NCBI GenBank assembly: GCA_905215965.1
Contig: CAJMSD010000003.1
Location: 124,001 to 188,000, forward strand
Direction: 5' to 3'
Source of the DNA: an uncultured bacterium
GTDB lineage: Bacteria > Bacillota > Clostridia > Oscillospirales > Ruminococcaceae
DNA: 64,000 nucleotides
The notes under the pieces are model-generated. The model did not search any database, was not told the origin of the DNA, and saw nothing but the letters and a program-made list of their open reading frames with translations. The translations under genes and the position numbers were made by a program. Positions 15,942 through 25,800 of this stretch are shown here, in pieces. Each line of letters opens with the position of its first letter. Position 1 is the first letter of the stretch.

Positions 15942-17981
15942 TCAGCTGATAAAGTTCATAACCAACAGCGGCAAAACAAATAAAGTTATGTTTATAAGCA
16001 CAGCGGTAAATCTGCTTTTGCTGAAATACGAAACAGCAAGCATTACCAGACTGAATGCAAATGCCATGAATAATCTTAACAAAAAGAGAATGACCGCATA
16101 TTGCCAGATACACAATGAAATCGAAGAATCGGCAAAGGCTGTAAGCGACTGTATCGGCAGCGCTGATCCCTGAGTTCCGTATTTCAATAATATGTTTCCA
16201 TAGAAAGGAACTACAACAACAGTTACCGCAGCAGCCGAATATAATGCAGTCAGTGCTACTGATCTTATCAGATATGACTTCTTTCCCGATGCCGTACTGT
16301 ATATGACAGACGTTAAACCTCTGCTCTTATCATAAGAGATAATAGGAGATACCGTAAGTGCGCAAAGAATAAGTATCAATAAATAAAGCTGATTTTTCTC
16401 ATTATTGTTATCGGGACTGAAAGCTCTTACATAGCCTGTATCATAGAAAATTTCATTTTTACTGTCTCCGCGTATTTTATCAACTCTTTCACTGAACCGA
16501 CTAAGCGCTTCCCTTTTGACCTGTTCGGACTGATAATGATTCAACTCGCTCATTGTCATCTGATTATTCATTTTTTTGTTATCAAGCTCTTCAAAATAAA
16601 GCTCATTCTCTCTTATCAGTTCGTCTGTCTCTTCGGTAACTGCACCCTGCGATTGCTCCGTATATTGCTTGTAATAAAAATCTTTCAGATCCATTGGCTT
16701 TGAAAAACTAAGATGATATACCAGAACAATAACTGCCCATATTACGATAATCGCTAAGCTGCCGTGAAGCGAAAGCGACTTTTTTAACGCATAAAATAAT
16801 CTGCCGTGAATATACTCTTTCCTTTTACGCTTTTTGAAGAACGCTATTTTTTTGTATTCCCGATTTCTTCCGTTTACAAATACTGCAATTGCTCCGGCTG
16901 TAATTAAAGCTGTCAGGATAGGCCATGTCAAGGATACCACAAAAATAATATTAACAGGTTCTCCGAAAATGTTCAGATTTCGATACGAAGCAAAAACGTT
17001 TTCCGGTCTTATAAAAGAGAAAAGATTTATATCATGAAGAAGTCCGAAAGCGCTTACTCTCGAAATTTTGTCGTACACGATTTTTTCCGATACCGCAGCC
17101 AACAGTGATATTCCGTATATCTGAGCGCCGTTTGATGAAAAAATGCATATTAAGGAAAACAGTATCGCCCAGACTGCAAATCCCAAGCATTTAAAGAGAA
17201 ATGTGAGCAGAATATATTGCAGCACATTGATATTATACGAGCATTCCATGAAGCCGTTTACCGATTGTATCGGTCGGCTCAGATCGCCGAAGCCGTAATA
17301 AGCTCCGTTAATAATACAAAGCTCTCCTAAGAAAAGAAACACCAATAAAATTGCGGTAAAAATCATAAGAACAAGCTTATTTATACACAGCTTTGAACGT
17401 CCTCCGGAATACGAATAAAGCAAATTTATCATTCCCGATTCTTTCTCTTTTGTGAATACAAATATCGCTGCCGAAAAAAGCACAAACAAAATAAGTATAT
17501 CGGATATGTCATTTGAAAGTACATTTTCAATTCCCCTAGAAACATCAAACGGCAGATCTGTTGTCTTGATTTTCTCATAAGCGCTTTTTGTTTTCAAGGC
17601 ATTTTTATATGAAAAACTGTTTTTGTCCGCAAATATCGAAAACTTTGTTATATTATCGCACTGCTCGTCAATAGAGCTGATATAGCCGTTATAGCCGTTC
17701 AAGCTTTCAAGCTGCTGAAGCGAAGAATAAAGTACATTTCCGTCATATTTACTTGTTCCCTCAAAAAGCAGGTCTAATTGCCCGTTTATATACTCGACGC
17801 TCTCGGAATAAGACATATCGGCAATATCTTCTGCAAGCAGACCGTAATCGCTTGGTTTGGCATCAGTATTTTGTATATGATTTATTTCCAAAAATCCGAC
17901 TATAAACAGACAGGCAGCGGCTATAAACAGAAAAGTTCGATAACTAAACAGCTTTTTTAGTTCATATCCTATTATCTTCAT
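15942..17981 (-). CDS. large two-half ABC-2-type permease of the secreted-peptide cluster
   Basis: 679 residues in two similar halves. Each begins with a coupling-helix-like stretch and one membrane helix (YELKKLFSYRTFLFIAAACL at residue 5; YALKKSLSLHGSLAIIVIWA near 395), then a long extracytoplasmic segment of about 110-140 residues and four to five further helices. This predicts a fused ~12-helix permease. It starts directly after the ATPase stop (TAAATG). The architecture resembles the large membrane protein accompanying lactococcin-972-type peptides, but equally other self-protection or lipoprotein-export ABC systems. Confidence 0.8.
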   Translation of the reverse strand: MKIIGYELKKLFSYRTFLFIAAACLFIVGFLEINHIQNTDAKPSDYGLLAEDIADMSYSESVEYINGQLDLLFEGTSKYDGNVLYSSLQQLESLNGYNGYISSIDEQCDNITKFSIFADKNSFSYKNALKTKSAYEKIKTTDLPFDVSRGIENVLSNDISDILILFVLFSAAIFVFTKEKESGMINLLYSYSGGRSKLCINKLVLMIFTAILLVFLFLGELCIINGAYYGFGDLSRPIQSVNGFMECSYNINVLQYILLTFLFKCLGFAVWAILFSLICIFSSNGAQIYGISLLAAVSEKIVYDKISRVSAFGLLHDINLFSFIRPENVFASYRNLNIFGEPVNIIFVVSLTWPILTALITAGAIAVFVNGRNREYKKIAFFKKRKRKEYIHGRLFYALKKSLSLHGSLAIIVIWAVIVLVYHLSFSKPMDLKDFYYKQYTEQSQGAVTEETDELIRENELYFEELDNKKMNNQMTMSELNHYQSEQVKREALSRFSERVDKIRGDSKNEIFYDTGYVRAFSPDNNNEKNQLYLLILILCALTVSPIISYDKSRGLTSVIYSTASGKKSYLIRSVALTALYSAAAVTVVVVPFYGNILLKYGTQGSALPIQSLTAFADSSISLCIWQYAVILFLLRLFMAFAFSLVMLAVSYFSKSRFTAVLINITLFVLPLLVMNFIS

Positions 17982-18713
17982 TTAATCACCGCCATAATAA
18001 TGCATATACAGATTTTCAAGATTTTTTTCATTTTCCGGCAGCTCAGAAACAAGTTCCTGAACAGTACCGCTCTTAATTATCTTACCTGATTTTAATAAAA
18101 GAATTTCCTTTGCAATATTTTCAATATCCGATATAATATGAGTAGAAATAATTATTATCATTTCTTTCGACATTTCACTGACAAGTCTTTTTATAATTAC
18201 CCTCTGCTTCGGATCAAGACCTGCTGTCGGTTCGTCCATTATCAAAAGCTTAGGATTACCAAGCATTGCCGAAGCTATCAGTACTCGCTGTTTCATTCCG
18301 CCGGAGAAACCTCCGATTTTCTTATTTGCACTATCTTCAAGTTCAACACGTTTTAGGAGATCATGTATTTCTTCAATCGATTTATTTTTATCAAGAACTT
18401 TAAGAGACGAGACATAACCAAGAAAATCAAAAGCCGTCATATTGTCATAAAGATTTTGCTGCTGAGGCATAAATCCTAAACGGCTACGGAATTTATCCTT
18501 GAGGATTCTTGTTTCCTCACCATTCCAAAGGATTTTTCCGCCGTCCTTATCCGGTCTGAGATTTCCCGTTATCAGATTCATCAGAGTGGTTTTTCCTGCG
18601 CCGTTGGCGCCCAACAAGCCGTATATTCCGTCAGTAAAGGTATAATTAAAATCACATAATGCGTGTTTTTTTCCATAGTGCTTGTTAATATTTGTAATTT
18701 CAAGCTTATTCAT
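17982..18713 (-). CDS. ABC transporter ATP-binding protein of the secreted-peptide cluster
   Basis: 243 residues. Walker A GLLGANGAGKTTLMNL (about residue 33), Q-loop LGFMPQQQNLYDNMTA, signature FSGGMKQRVLIASAML, Walker B PKLLIMDEPTAGLD and the H-loop ISTHIISDI are all present, so it should be active. Partner of the 679-residue permease immediately downstream; 15 bases after the lipoprotein gene, implying one operon. Confidence 0.95.
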   Translation of the reverse strand: MNKLEITNINKHYGKKHALCDFNYTFTDGIYGLLGANGAGKTTLMNLITGNLRPDKDGGKILWNGEETRILKDKFRSRLGFMPQQQNLYDNMTAFDFLGYVSSLKVLDKNKSIEEIHDLLKRVELEDSANKKIGGFSGGMKQRVLIASAMLGNPKLLIMDEPTAGLDPKQRVIIKRLVSEMSKEMIIIISTHIISDIENIAKEILLLKSGKIIKSGTVQELVSELPENEKNLENLYMHYYGGD

Positions 18714-18728
18714 TATACTACCTCGTTA

Positions 18729-19871
18729 TCAGAAATCACTTTTCGGAAGTTTTTCAAATACAGTTTTTCCATTACTGTCATCCATAAATATATATGAATC
18801 CTTGTATTCTGCGATTACCAGTCCGCTATCATAAGAGGAGACCTTTGTTTCCTCTCCTGTTTTTATATCAAAGCATTTCGCATCGTCGTGCCATACTTTA
18901 TCGCCAAATATAGTCATTGCATTCCATGATATTATATCAGGGCCATTAAATATTTCTCCGGTTTTGACATTCTGCAATGTAATAGTTTTATTCTGTTCAC
19001 CTGAATAATATGAATGATAATCATTCATTGTACACATTGAAAAATAATTATCAAGCAATTCAATTTTATGAGTATCCAAATCAAATGTATATGTTTCTCC
19101 GCTAAAAATAGGCTTTCCATATTTTTCCAATATTTCAGGAGTAGGATTTTGCTTCGCATAATTTATACCAATGTACAGTTTATTATCTATTTTCCCCATC
19201 AGAAACATTGAAAGTGAATCTCGAACATCAGGATACTCAGCCTTTAAAGCCTCGTAATCGAATATAGCTCCATAATCTGTTACTTTTCCGCTGTCGAGAT
19301 TAATACTGAAAAGGTCTCCACCGCCGCCCGTATTTGAATTTGAAACATTCCCTGCTTCATCATACAGCGGATTACCTATATTTGTTGTGAAATAATATTC
19401 AGAGCCAATAAGATAACATCCGCTGCTGACATTAGCATTAAAATCATTTATTTCCGCAACATCAGAAAACTCTCTGTCAGCAAAGCTGTATTTTTTCAAC
19501 TTACAGCTAAGTTCAAGTGCAAGTTTACCGTCTTTTTCTATGAATTCATTACTGTTCACAAAATAATAAGCATTATTATTATATATTACCGGAAGCTGGT
19601 CTCCTACTGCAAGGTTTTTAACAATACAATCTGAGGATTTATGAGAGCAGTTTGGAATATTACAAAGTATTGTCGTATCCATAGACTCGCAGTCTAATAA
19701 ATAAGCAATACTGTTTTCACGGTAGATTATACTGTCATCCATCCGAACGTAGTAATAGTTATTAAATACTTCTGCACTATTATTATAATTTTGCTTTTCC
19801 TTCGATTCACATGACGCCGACGCTATTAATAACAACAATGCTAAAACTGATATCGCTATTTTTTTAATCAT
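18729..19871 (-). CDS. lipoprotein of the secreted-peptide/ABC cluster
   Basis: 380 residues from ATG 19871. Signal sequence MIKKIAISVLALLLLIASAS with a lipobox-like Cys at residue 21 (SASCES). The mature part is beta-rich with repeated YY/DG/W blades, suggesting a propeller. It contains ILCNIPNCSHKSSDC (about residues 73-87), a Cys-x5-Cys/His motif frequent in Clostridia lipoproteins encoded beside ABC permeases; role unknown. The longer frame from 19934 overlaps a hairpin and is less likely. It may bind, sense or protect from the small secreted protein encoded just upstream (inference). Confidence 0.75.
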   Translation of the reverse strand: MIKKIAISVLALLLLIASASCESKEKQNYNNSAEVFNNYYYVRMDDSIIYRENSIAYLLDCESMDTTILCNIPNCSHKSSDCIVKNLAVGDQLPVIYNNNAYYFVNSNEFIEKDGKLALELSCKLKKYSFADREFSDVAEINDFNANVSSGCYLIGSEYYFTTNIGNPLYDEAGNVSNSNTGGGGDLFSINLDSGKVTDYGAIFDYEALKAEYPDVRDSLSMFLMGKIDNKLYIGINYAKQNPTPEILEKYGKPIFSGETYTFDLDTHKIELLDNYFSMCTMNDYHSYYSGEQNKTITLQNVKTGEIFNGPDIISWNAMTIFGDKVWHDDAKCFDIKTGEETKVSSYDSGLVIAEYKDSYIFMDDSNGKTVFEKLPKSDF

Positions 19872-19901
19872 ATTATCATACCCTTTTATAATATATTTGT
19901 T

Positions 19902-19934
19902 ATGCAGCTCCCTGCTTATTGCAGGGAGCTGCAT
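19902..19934 (-). terminator. strong hairpin between the secreted-protein gene and downstream genes
   Basis: Perfect 14-base stem (ATGCAGCTCCCTGC / GCAGGGAGCTGCAT) with a five-base loop. On the minus strand it is followed by AACAAATATA, not a T tract, so it may be an attenuator or mRNA-stabilising hairpin that lowers downstream expression relative to the peptide gene. Confidence 0.55.
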
Positions 19935-19952
19935 AAGTATGGTTCGAATGTT

Positions 19953-20348
19953 TTATCCTGCGTAAGCCATCTTATCGTTAAGCTTCTTTGTTGAACCAGA
20001 TATTGTTACATAATGAGAAGTCGTAGCATTTTTAAATGTCATTCCAGAATCAGGAGTCACATATACTTCTGCCTTTCCTCTTGTTACAAAGAAACTATCA
20101 GATTTTGAACCGGTTGAAGAATTAGTTGCGATTACATAAGTGTATAAATAAGAGCATTTCATTGAATTGCATTTTGTATGACCGCCAGCAGAACCTTTAA
20201 CACAGTCAATGTACTTCTCTACAGAGACGCCATTGTATGTTTCATATTCATATCCGCCATATGCGCTTGCGCTCATACCAACCATTCCGGCAGCGAGTGT
20301 AGCAACAGCCATTATGGCAGCTGCAGCCTTTTTAAAAGTTTTTTTCAT
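19953..20348 (-). CDS. small secreted protein, candidate bacteriocin-like peptide
   Basis: 131 residues, start supported by AGGAGG. A Sec signal peptide (residues 1-29: Lys-rich head, AAAAIMAVATLAAG core, SASA cleavage site) precedes a ~100-residue mature part. This has three cysteines at about 48, 59 and 64 (DCVKGS, HTKCNSMKCSY), then a predicted all-beta stretch with TYVIATNSSTG, TRGKAEVYVTPDSG and TSHYVTIS. The spacing of VxxxNxxTG, RGxAxxxV and the terminal aromatic strand recalls lactococcin-972-family peptides, but identity by eye is low. Encoded first in an operon with a lipoprotein and an ABC exporter. It could instead be a surface or signalling protein. Confidence 0.6.
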   Translation of the reverse strand: MKKTFKKAAAAIMAVATLAAGMVGMSASAYGGYEYETYNGVSVEKYIDCVKGSAGGHTKCNSMKCSYLYTYVIATNSSTGSKSDSFFVTRGKAEVYVTPDSGMTFKNATTSHYVTISGSTKKLNDKMAYAG

Positions 20349-20399
20349 AATAAAAACCTCCTGTAATTTGTTACTTTATTATATAATATTTGTTAAAAC

Positions 20400-20442
20400 G
20401 TGATATTGTTATTTTTTGCAAAAAGAATATTAACAATATCAC
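20400..20442. promoter_or_regulatory. perfect 12-bp inverted repeat upstream of the secreted-protein gene
   Basis: GTGATATTGTTA (20400-20411) and TAACAATATCAC (20431-20442) are exact inverse complements separated by 19 bases. It sits 52-94 bases upstream of the start codon, immediately upstream of a TATAAT-like -10 (minus strand, about 20380) that lacks a good -35 box. The position suggests an operator for an activator or repressor. Confidence 0.6.
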
Positions 20443-20867
20443 ATAAATCTAATCAGCCGAAATAAAACTGACCACGATTCAAATTAAATTGCATCCTTTA
20501 CTTCAACTAAATAAATTTCACAAACCTAACTGCACTAATGCAATATTCAAGAAATCCAGACAGAATTTGATACGGTTTTATTTTTGATCGGTGTATCATT
20601 CCAATTATCTTCCTTGAATTAATAATAGCAATTTTTTTTTCAATTTGCAATAGATTTTCCTACTTTGCAGCTTTTTTTCCTAATTTGCAACATTGGTCAG
20701 ATGTTTTATAGATATTGCGTAATTTTATTCCATGCAATTTATTTTTACACGTAATATATACATCAAATAATTAACCTTATTATTGCAAAAATAAAATATA
20801 AAAAACTTGTTCCAAACAGACAGAACAATTTTTTTATATTTTTATTGATATTTTAATTGATAAAATT
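20443..20867. other. long AT-rich non-coding stretch
   Basis: About 425 bases with no credible reading frame. It holds the 20-base-period direct repeats near 20631-20690, several poly-T/poly-A tracts that would bend DNA, and otherwise nothing recognised. No RNA gene was identified. Confidence 0.5.
20631..20690. repeat. three direct repeats with exact 20-base period
   Basis: The core TTTGCA recurs at 20644, 20664 and 20684. The units share T-rich TTTTCC, then TA(A/C)TTTGCA(A/G): CAATTTGCAA at 20641, TACTTTGCAG at 20661 and TAATTTGCAA at 20681, with TTTTCC before the second and third. On the minus strand they read TGCAAA-TAGGAAAA, pointing toward the secreted-protein gene about 290 bases away. 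A two-helical-turn period is typical of tandem activator sites. Confidence 0.55.
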
Positions 20868-21132
20868 TCACTCTGAAATCACTTTCTTTCCCGACATTTC
20901 CTCAACACGTTTTTTCAGAGCTTTATATCCGATTTCAACATCATCAATGTCCGAAACAGCCTTTTCCATTGGACAGATATCCGTTCATTTCCGATTGATT
21001 ATCCTTTCGGTCAGGATATCATAAGTACAGGGAATCCCATGAGCTTCCAGATATGCCTTTCCGCTTTCGGACATGGTTCTGCCGTGAACTCCGATAATAC
21101 CTGCCTTGACGAACAGCATAGCAGCCGAATGC
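20868..21132 (-). pseudogene. DUF1893 family gene remnant
   Basis: On the minus strand one frame reads SAAMLFVKAGIIGVHGRTMS, continues through GKAYLEAHGIPCTYDILTER, IINRK, then an in-frame TGA, then TDICPMEKAVSDIDDVEIGY to a normal stop at 20868. This matches the C-terminal two-thirds of DUF1893 proteins. The N-terminal ~55-60 residues are absent, and the TGA falls where the family commonly has Gly (GGA to TGA needs one change). Two independent lesions mark it as decayed. Confidence 0.7.
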
Positions 21133-21176
21133 AAGTTTTTTCTTTACCTTGTTCATACATTTATCTCCTTGAATTA

Positions 21177-21941
21177 TTACTGCGGCTCTTTGCCGATAAG
21201 TTTTATAATTGCGTTTTGGCCTGCCTGCGGAAACATCCCGCTTACTCTATCGCATATTTTTTTCCATGACTGCTGCGGTTCTTCCGTATATGCAGAGGTC
21301 AGCGCGTCATATCCCCATATTGCCTCGGGCGGCTGCAATACAGAAACAGCCATACCGTATTCCGCGCCCTTTTTATTCCTGCGTCTGCGGAAATCGGTCG
21401 TTACAAGATAAGCTTTCATCATCAGATCTGTCGTAATACCGGGGAAATTCTTCTCTCCGCCCTTGCCGAAGCCTGCCATTTTTTTGAGATCAGTCGATAA
21501 GATCTGCTCGTTTTTCCAGACCATATCGCCGTCCGAATCGGTATAGGTCAGAATATCCATAATAAGCTTTTCACGCCGTGTGACCTTTCCGTCCTCCCAT
21601 GCGGAATCAAAATCATAACCGTTCCGCCTGAAATTCGCAAAATAGGGCAGCCACTCAAGGCTGATAAATCCCGCTTTTTTATCGAAGAATTTTCCGTATG
21701 CCGCCTGATGACTTGCAGCGATCATCTCGCGCCACTCCCATGGGTCTTGTTCCCTGTCGCCCGTCCACCAGAAGTCAGACGAGACGTGTTCCTCCGCTGA
21801 AAACCCCGTGATCTCATTTGCAAAGAGCGGCAGGAATCCCACTTCATTTATCCATTCAACAAGCTCCTGCCATGTACGTATTCTATGGGGATCGTTCCAC
21901 GACAAGCCGCGCATTATCCATGTTCCATTTTCATTTTCCAT
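21177..21941 (-). CDS. AlkZ-related-type conserved protein
   Basis: 254-residue cytoplasmic protein rich in Trp (RTWQELVEWINEVGFLPLF, DFWWTGDREQDPWEWREMI, GKFFDKKAGFISLEWLPYFA). It resembles Firmicute proteins annotated as AlkZ-related, which contain winged-helix repeats like those of the AlkZ DNA glycosylase/interstrand-crosslink family; I recognise this from memory and no catalytic residue is proven. Followed closely by the DUF1893 remnant; the pair may have been an operon (36-45 bases apart). Confidence 0.55.
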   Translation of the reverse strand: MENENGTWIMRGLSWNDPHRIRTWQELVEWINEVGFLPLFANEITGFSAEEHVSSDFWWTGDREQDPWEWREMIAASHQAAYGKFFDKKAGFISLEWLPYFANFRRNGYDFDSAWEDGKVTRREKLIMDILTYTDSDGDMVWKNEQILSTDLKKMAGFGKGGEKNFPGITTDLMMKAYLVTTDFRRRRNKKGAEYGMAVSVLQPPEAIWGYDALTSAYTEEPQQSWKKICDRVSGMFPQAGQNAIIKLIGKEPQ

Positions 21942-22002
21942 AATATCACCTGCTTTTGCGATTTAATAAATTGCTTTCTGCTTCGCGCCGATATGGATTC
22001 TG

Positions 22003-22593
22003 TTAATAAACAAATGATACGAACATACTTTGTACTATATCAAGATCGCCAAAACTTAAACGCACAATGTAATTGTCTGATTTTATGTGATTCGGATAGT
22101 ATTCATATGCTGTATCAGTCTGTATATCCGGTTGACCAAGTGCAGCAATAACCGATTCTCTATTAGAACCTACGCCTATTCCATTGATTGTGAAAGAATT
22201 TTGAAAGTCGTCATCTGAATAATATTCACAACTTGAAAGCTTTCTTATTGTTTTTGAATAAAGATCATCACCTTTTTCCGTTTCTACAAATGAAGTAAGA
22301 AATGATTCATGACCTGAATAGGTTACTATCCCAGTATTATTTTTAAACTCAAATCCCTCTCCCAACGAACCAACAGTAAAAGGTAATTCTATCGGTTGAC
22401 CGCAAAGTCTGATCGTAGACGCTATTGATTCAACTGTCCACCCGTCCTCCGGAGGTGTTATTGTTTCATATTCCATGCTCTGAGACTGATCGACTGTAGA
22501 ATCTGTACTTGACCTATCATTACTTCCGCAGCCGACAGCCGAAGACATCAGCATTGTTATACCTAATAAAACGCTAAAAATTTTCTTTTTCAT
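22003..22593 (-). CDS. hypothetical lipoprotein
   Basis: 196 residues with a lipoprotein signal (MKKKIFSVLLGITMLMSSAVGC; lipobox Cys at 22), a Ser/Thr/Asp-rich tether, and a globular part containing INGIGVGSNRESVIAALGQP. The latter is a motif of small surface-lipoprotein domains in which a short helix follows VGxxxxxVxxxLGxP (outer-membrane-assembly-lipoprotein-like fold). GGAGG lies upstream. Role unknown; no clear operon partner. Confidence 0.75.
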   Translation of the reverse strand: MKKKIFSVLLGITMLMSSAVGCGSNDRSSTDSTVDQSQSMEYETITPPEDGWTVESIASTIRLCGQPIELPFTVGSLGEGFEFKNNTGIVTYSGHESFLTSFVETEKGDDLYSKTIRKLSSCEYYSDDDFQNSFTINGIGVGSNRESVIAALGQPDIQTDTAYEYYPNHIKSDNYIVRLSFGDLDIVQSMFVSFVY

Positions 22594-22760
22594 TTATTAC
22601 CTCCGATTACTTATTATTACACGTCCTTTATACACCTATAATTATATACTGCCGCATAAAAAAAGTCAATCCTCCGAAAACATTTTTACTAAGTTGCCAA
22701 GCATTCTGCGCAATAATTGTATCGGGAAAGTTTACAACCATAAATTGCCGCCAGCAGAAC

Positions 22761-22820
22761 AAAAAAGAGCCTGCGTTCATAGGATAGTCAGCACATATTT
22801 CCTATAAACACAGGCTCTGA
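22761..22820 (-). terminator. terminator of the GH98 gene
   Basis: On the minus strand AGAGCCTGTGTTTATAGGA pairs with TCCTATGAACGCAGGCTCT around a 22-base loop and is followed by TTTTTTG. Confidence 0.75.
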
Positions 22821-22842
22821 AATAAAACGAAATAACAGTTCC

Positions 22843-25800
22843 TTAATTATTGAAAAGCATTTTTTTCATCAAGCAAAGGTCAGATGCGTTCAAGCGATCA
22901 TCTTCGCACAAGTCCCCTGCCTTCCAATCGGCGAGCTTTGTATCAGGCACGGCAAGAAGCCATTTTTGCAGCAATACGGCATCGGAAACATTAAATTTTC
23001 CGTCCGCATTCACATCGCCCTTGATGACAGGCAGCGAAGTTGAAGCAAATACGATGTAATTTGCGGAATTTCCAAGACCGCCGTTAGTTCCGAGCGTTAT
23101 CTTGTCAGCTGACTTGACCTTTTTCTGATAGAGCGTGAATATGACCTCATTTGAAGATGTAATTTGTGCATTGGTTTTTGTCCAATCATTCAGCCACGGC
23201 GTAAGCTCGGCAGGGACTCTGTTGTCCATTGCAACGTAAACATACATATCCGCAGCAGCTTCAAATTCTGCAAGATCGCCCGTATTAAGCTTGGAATCAC
23301 AGGCTGATTTTATGTATTCAGTTCCGTCGGCAAATTCACAGCTTGAGGCACATATCAGATCTCTGTCGCCGTAGAGTTTACTTCCCGCGCCGAAATTATA
23401 ATCAATCGACCAGTCCGCCGCATTTTCCGTATCTTTTACAACAAGATTTTTGATAAGCTTGCCGCTGATCGGTTCAGGTACAGGAGGAGCAATTGAGTCC
23501 CCAAAATCACCGTCCACAGTAAAATTGTCAATATAAAGAGAGGACGGCAGAGCTGAGTTTGCCTTGAACTCGATCTTGTTTTCTCCCTCTTTGAGAGTTA
23601 TTTTCTTTGAGTAAGTTTTCCAGCTGCTATAGCCGTTTGTGCTGCCAAGCTTCATCGTTTCAACTTTAGAGCCGTTCACATAAAGATCAACATTGTTGAT
23701 ATCGGCAGTAGAAGAATATCTCAGATTCAGCGTAAACTCTCCTGATTTGCGTGTTTTGACAGTATCCTTTGCAGCAGCACTTGCATTCGTTCCGAATTTC
23801 AGGAAACCCTGTCCCTGTATGCCTGTAACTCCGCTCTTGCAGGCATTCTGAACGTATCCCTCGACATTTTTGACATCGAAGAACTCGCCCTCATACTGTC
23901 TTGTGCCGGTATAGAACGCAGGCTGTTCGATACTCTTAACGGAAGCCTTATTATAATTTGCAGATTTTCCTGTTTCGTTTCCGCTGCATTTTATAGAAAT
24001 TTCAACAGGTCCATTATGCTTTACTGTCAAAGTATACGTTCCGTCGGAATAACTTTCTGTAATTTCCGATTTTGTCTGATTGCGTCCCGTATCTTTTGCG
24101 GTATAAGTCGGCTGAGAAGTACAGCCGTTCACTTTGAAAGTATCTGTTTTCAGGGTCGTCTGTGCCTTATTGTCAAAGTTATTGGCATAAATATCAATAT
24201 GGTCGCCGTACTCATTGATAATAGCGTTGCCGTATGCGTTGAAATTCACATCAAGAGTTTTACAGGTGTTGTATTTCAGATTCAAAAGCGCACCGCAGTT
24301 TGAACCGTCTTTATTATTGTTATATGTCACCCATGTATTATTATATCTTCCGGCATAGCAGTTTGCAGCCGCATCGGAAACAAAGACTTTGTTGAACTCG
24401 TCCTGCTTTGCGGAAATACTGCTCCAGCGTGATGAAAGCTGAGACTGTTTCAACTGATACTTGAATGTTTTCGCCGTGTCGTCCCTGAGCGCATAAACCG
24501 TCGGAATTGTGGGATATCGTCCCGTGCTCTTGAAGAGATTTCGGTTTTTATCAAGATTTCCGTCATCTGACATTCTGTATAATCCCTCAAAAAGCGTAGG
24601 ATATGTGCTGTATTTGTCATGGTCGCTGCCGCTTGAAACGTCCTGAATCACTACAAACTGTGTACGGTCAATGACTTCCTGACGTGTCGGGATTCTATAA
24701 GTTCCGTCCACGATCTTGCTAAAGAAATTAAGCGTCGGATTTACATACTGGTCTCTTGTGTACCAGTCACGGCAGGAATAACCCTCGCTGTCTTTTTTTC
24801 CGCCCCAAGTTTCGCCGAAATCATCTGCCCAGACAAGCTCGGGACCGTCAATTATCGTTGCACCGTTGAGAATCATTCTTTCCGCGTGAATGGGAAGTCC
24901 CGTGATCGGTCTGTACTGATCTTTCGTTGCCTGACCGGTACCTGTATAGCCTGAATCCGTCCAGCCCGTTTCATCATAACGAACGCCGAAATTTCCGCAA
25001 TATCCCGAGAGATAAGCTCCTAAGACTTCGCTCTCGACATCTTCAATAAAGCTGGTCTGCGTGTATTTCTCTTCCAATTGTAAATTCTCGGAATAGTTTT
25101 CACAAGCATTTTTCCATTCGGGACAGCGTTTCAGCATTGCGATCGGATTAAGAGGAGCGCTCCAGTAATTCGCACACCAGTTAATGTTCAGATATCCGCC
25201 GTATTTGTTGCAAAGTTTCAGAAGCTTTGCAAAATGCTGGTAACGCTGAATGGGAGTTATAGGAAAATCAGCGGTCTCAAATCCCCAGAACTGCTCGCTG
25301 TAATTGAATCCGATAAAGCCGGGATAATCACGGAAAAATTCCGCATAAATAGTATTTTCATAATCATCGTCGGCATGAGCTATAAATTCGTCTTTATTAG
25401 GGAAATTTACAATTTTGCCCGATGAATCATAATCCGGTAAATGACACTGTGCTCCGCTTGCAGGCTGAACCATGCACCACACGCCCTCGTCGGAACAGGT
25501 TTTAAGCCATGATTTGGCAAGCTCGTAGCCGTCCTGCGTCATAAGCCACTCGTGAGTATCATTGCTCCAGTTAATGGACATGGAAACATTAAAAACGCAG
25601 TACGGCTTGATATCCTCGGGGATCGCTGCAATGATTTTTGCAGGGTCGGCTGTGTTCCAGGTATCAATATGCACGATAAGCATCGGATGTTCGGGATCGC
25701 AGGGACGGCGCATCGTACCTGCCGCTTCGGCTGTTATCGCAATATCATTCGTTTGAAAGAGACCGGAACTGCCCGGAAGCGCAGCTGTCATTGCACCTGC

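Noticed and set aside
20868..21132. In-frame TGA as selenocysteine
   Set aside because: The position matches a Gly in the family rather than Cys, and the gene also lacks its N terminus.
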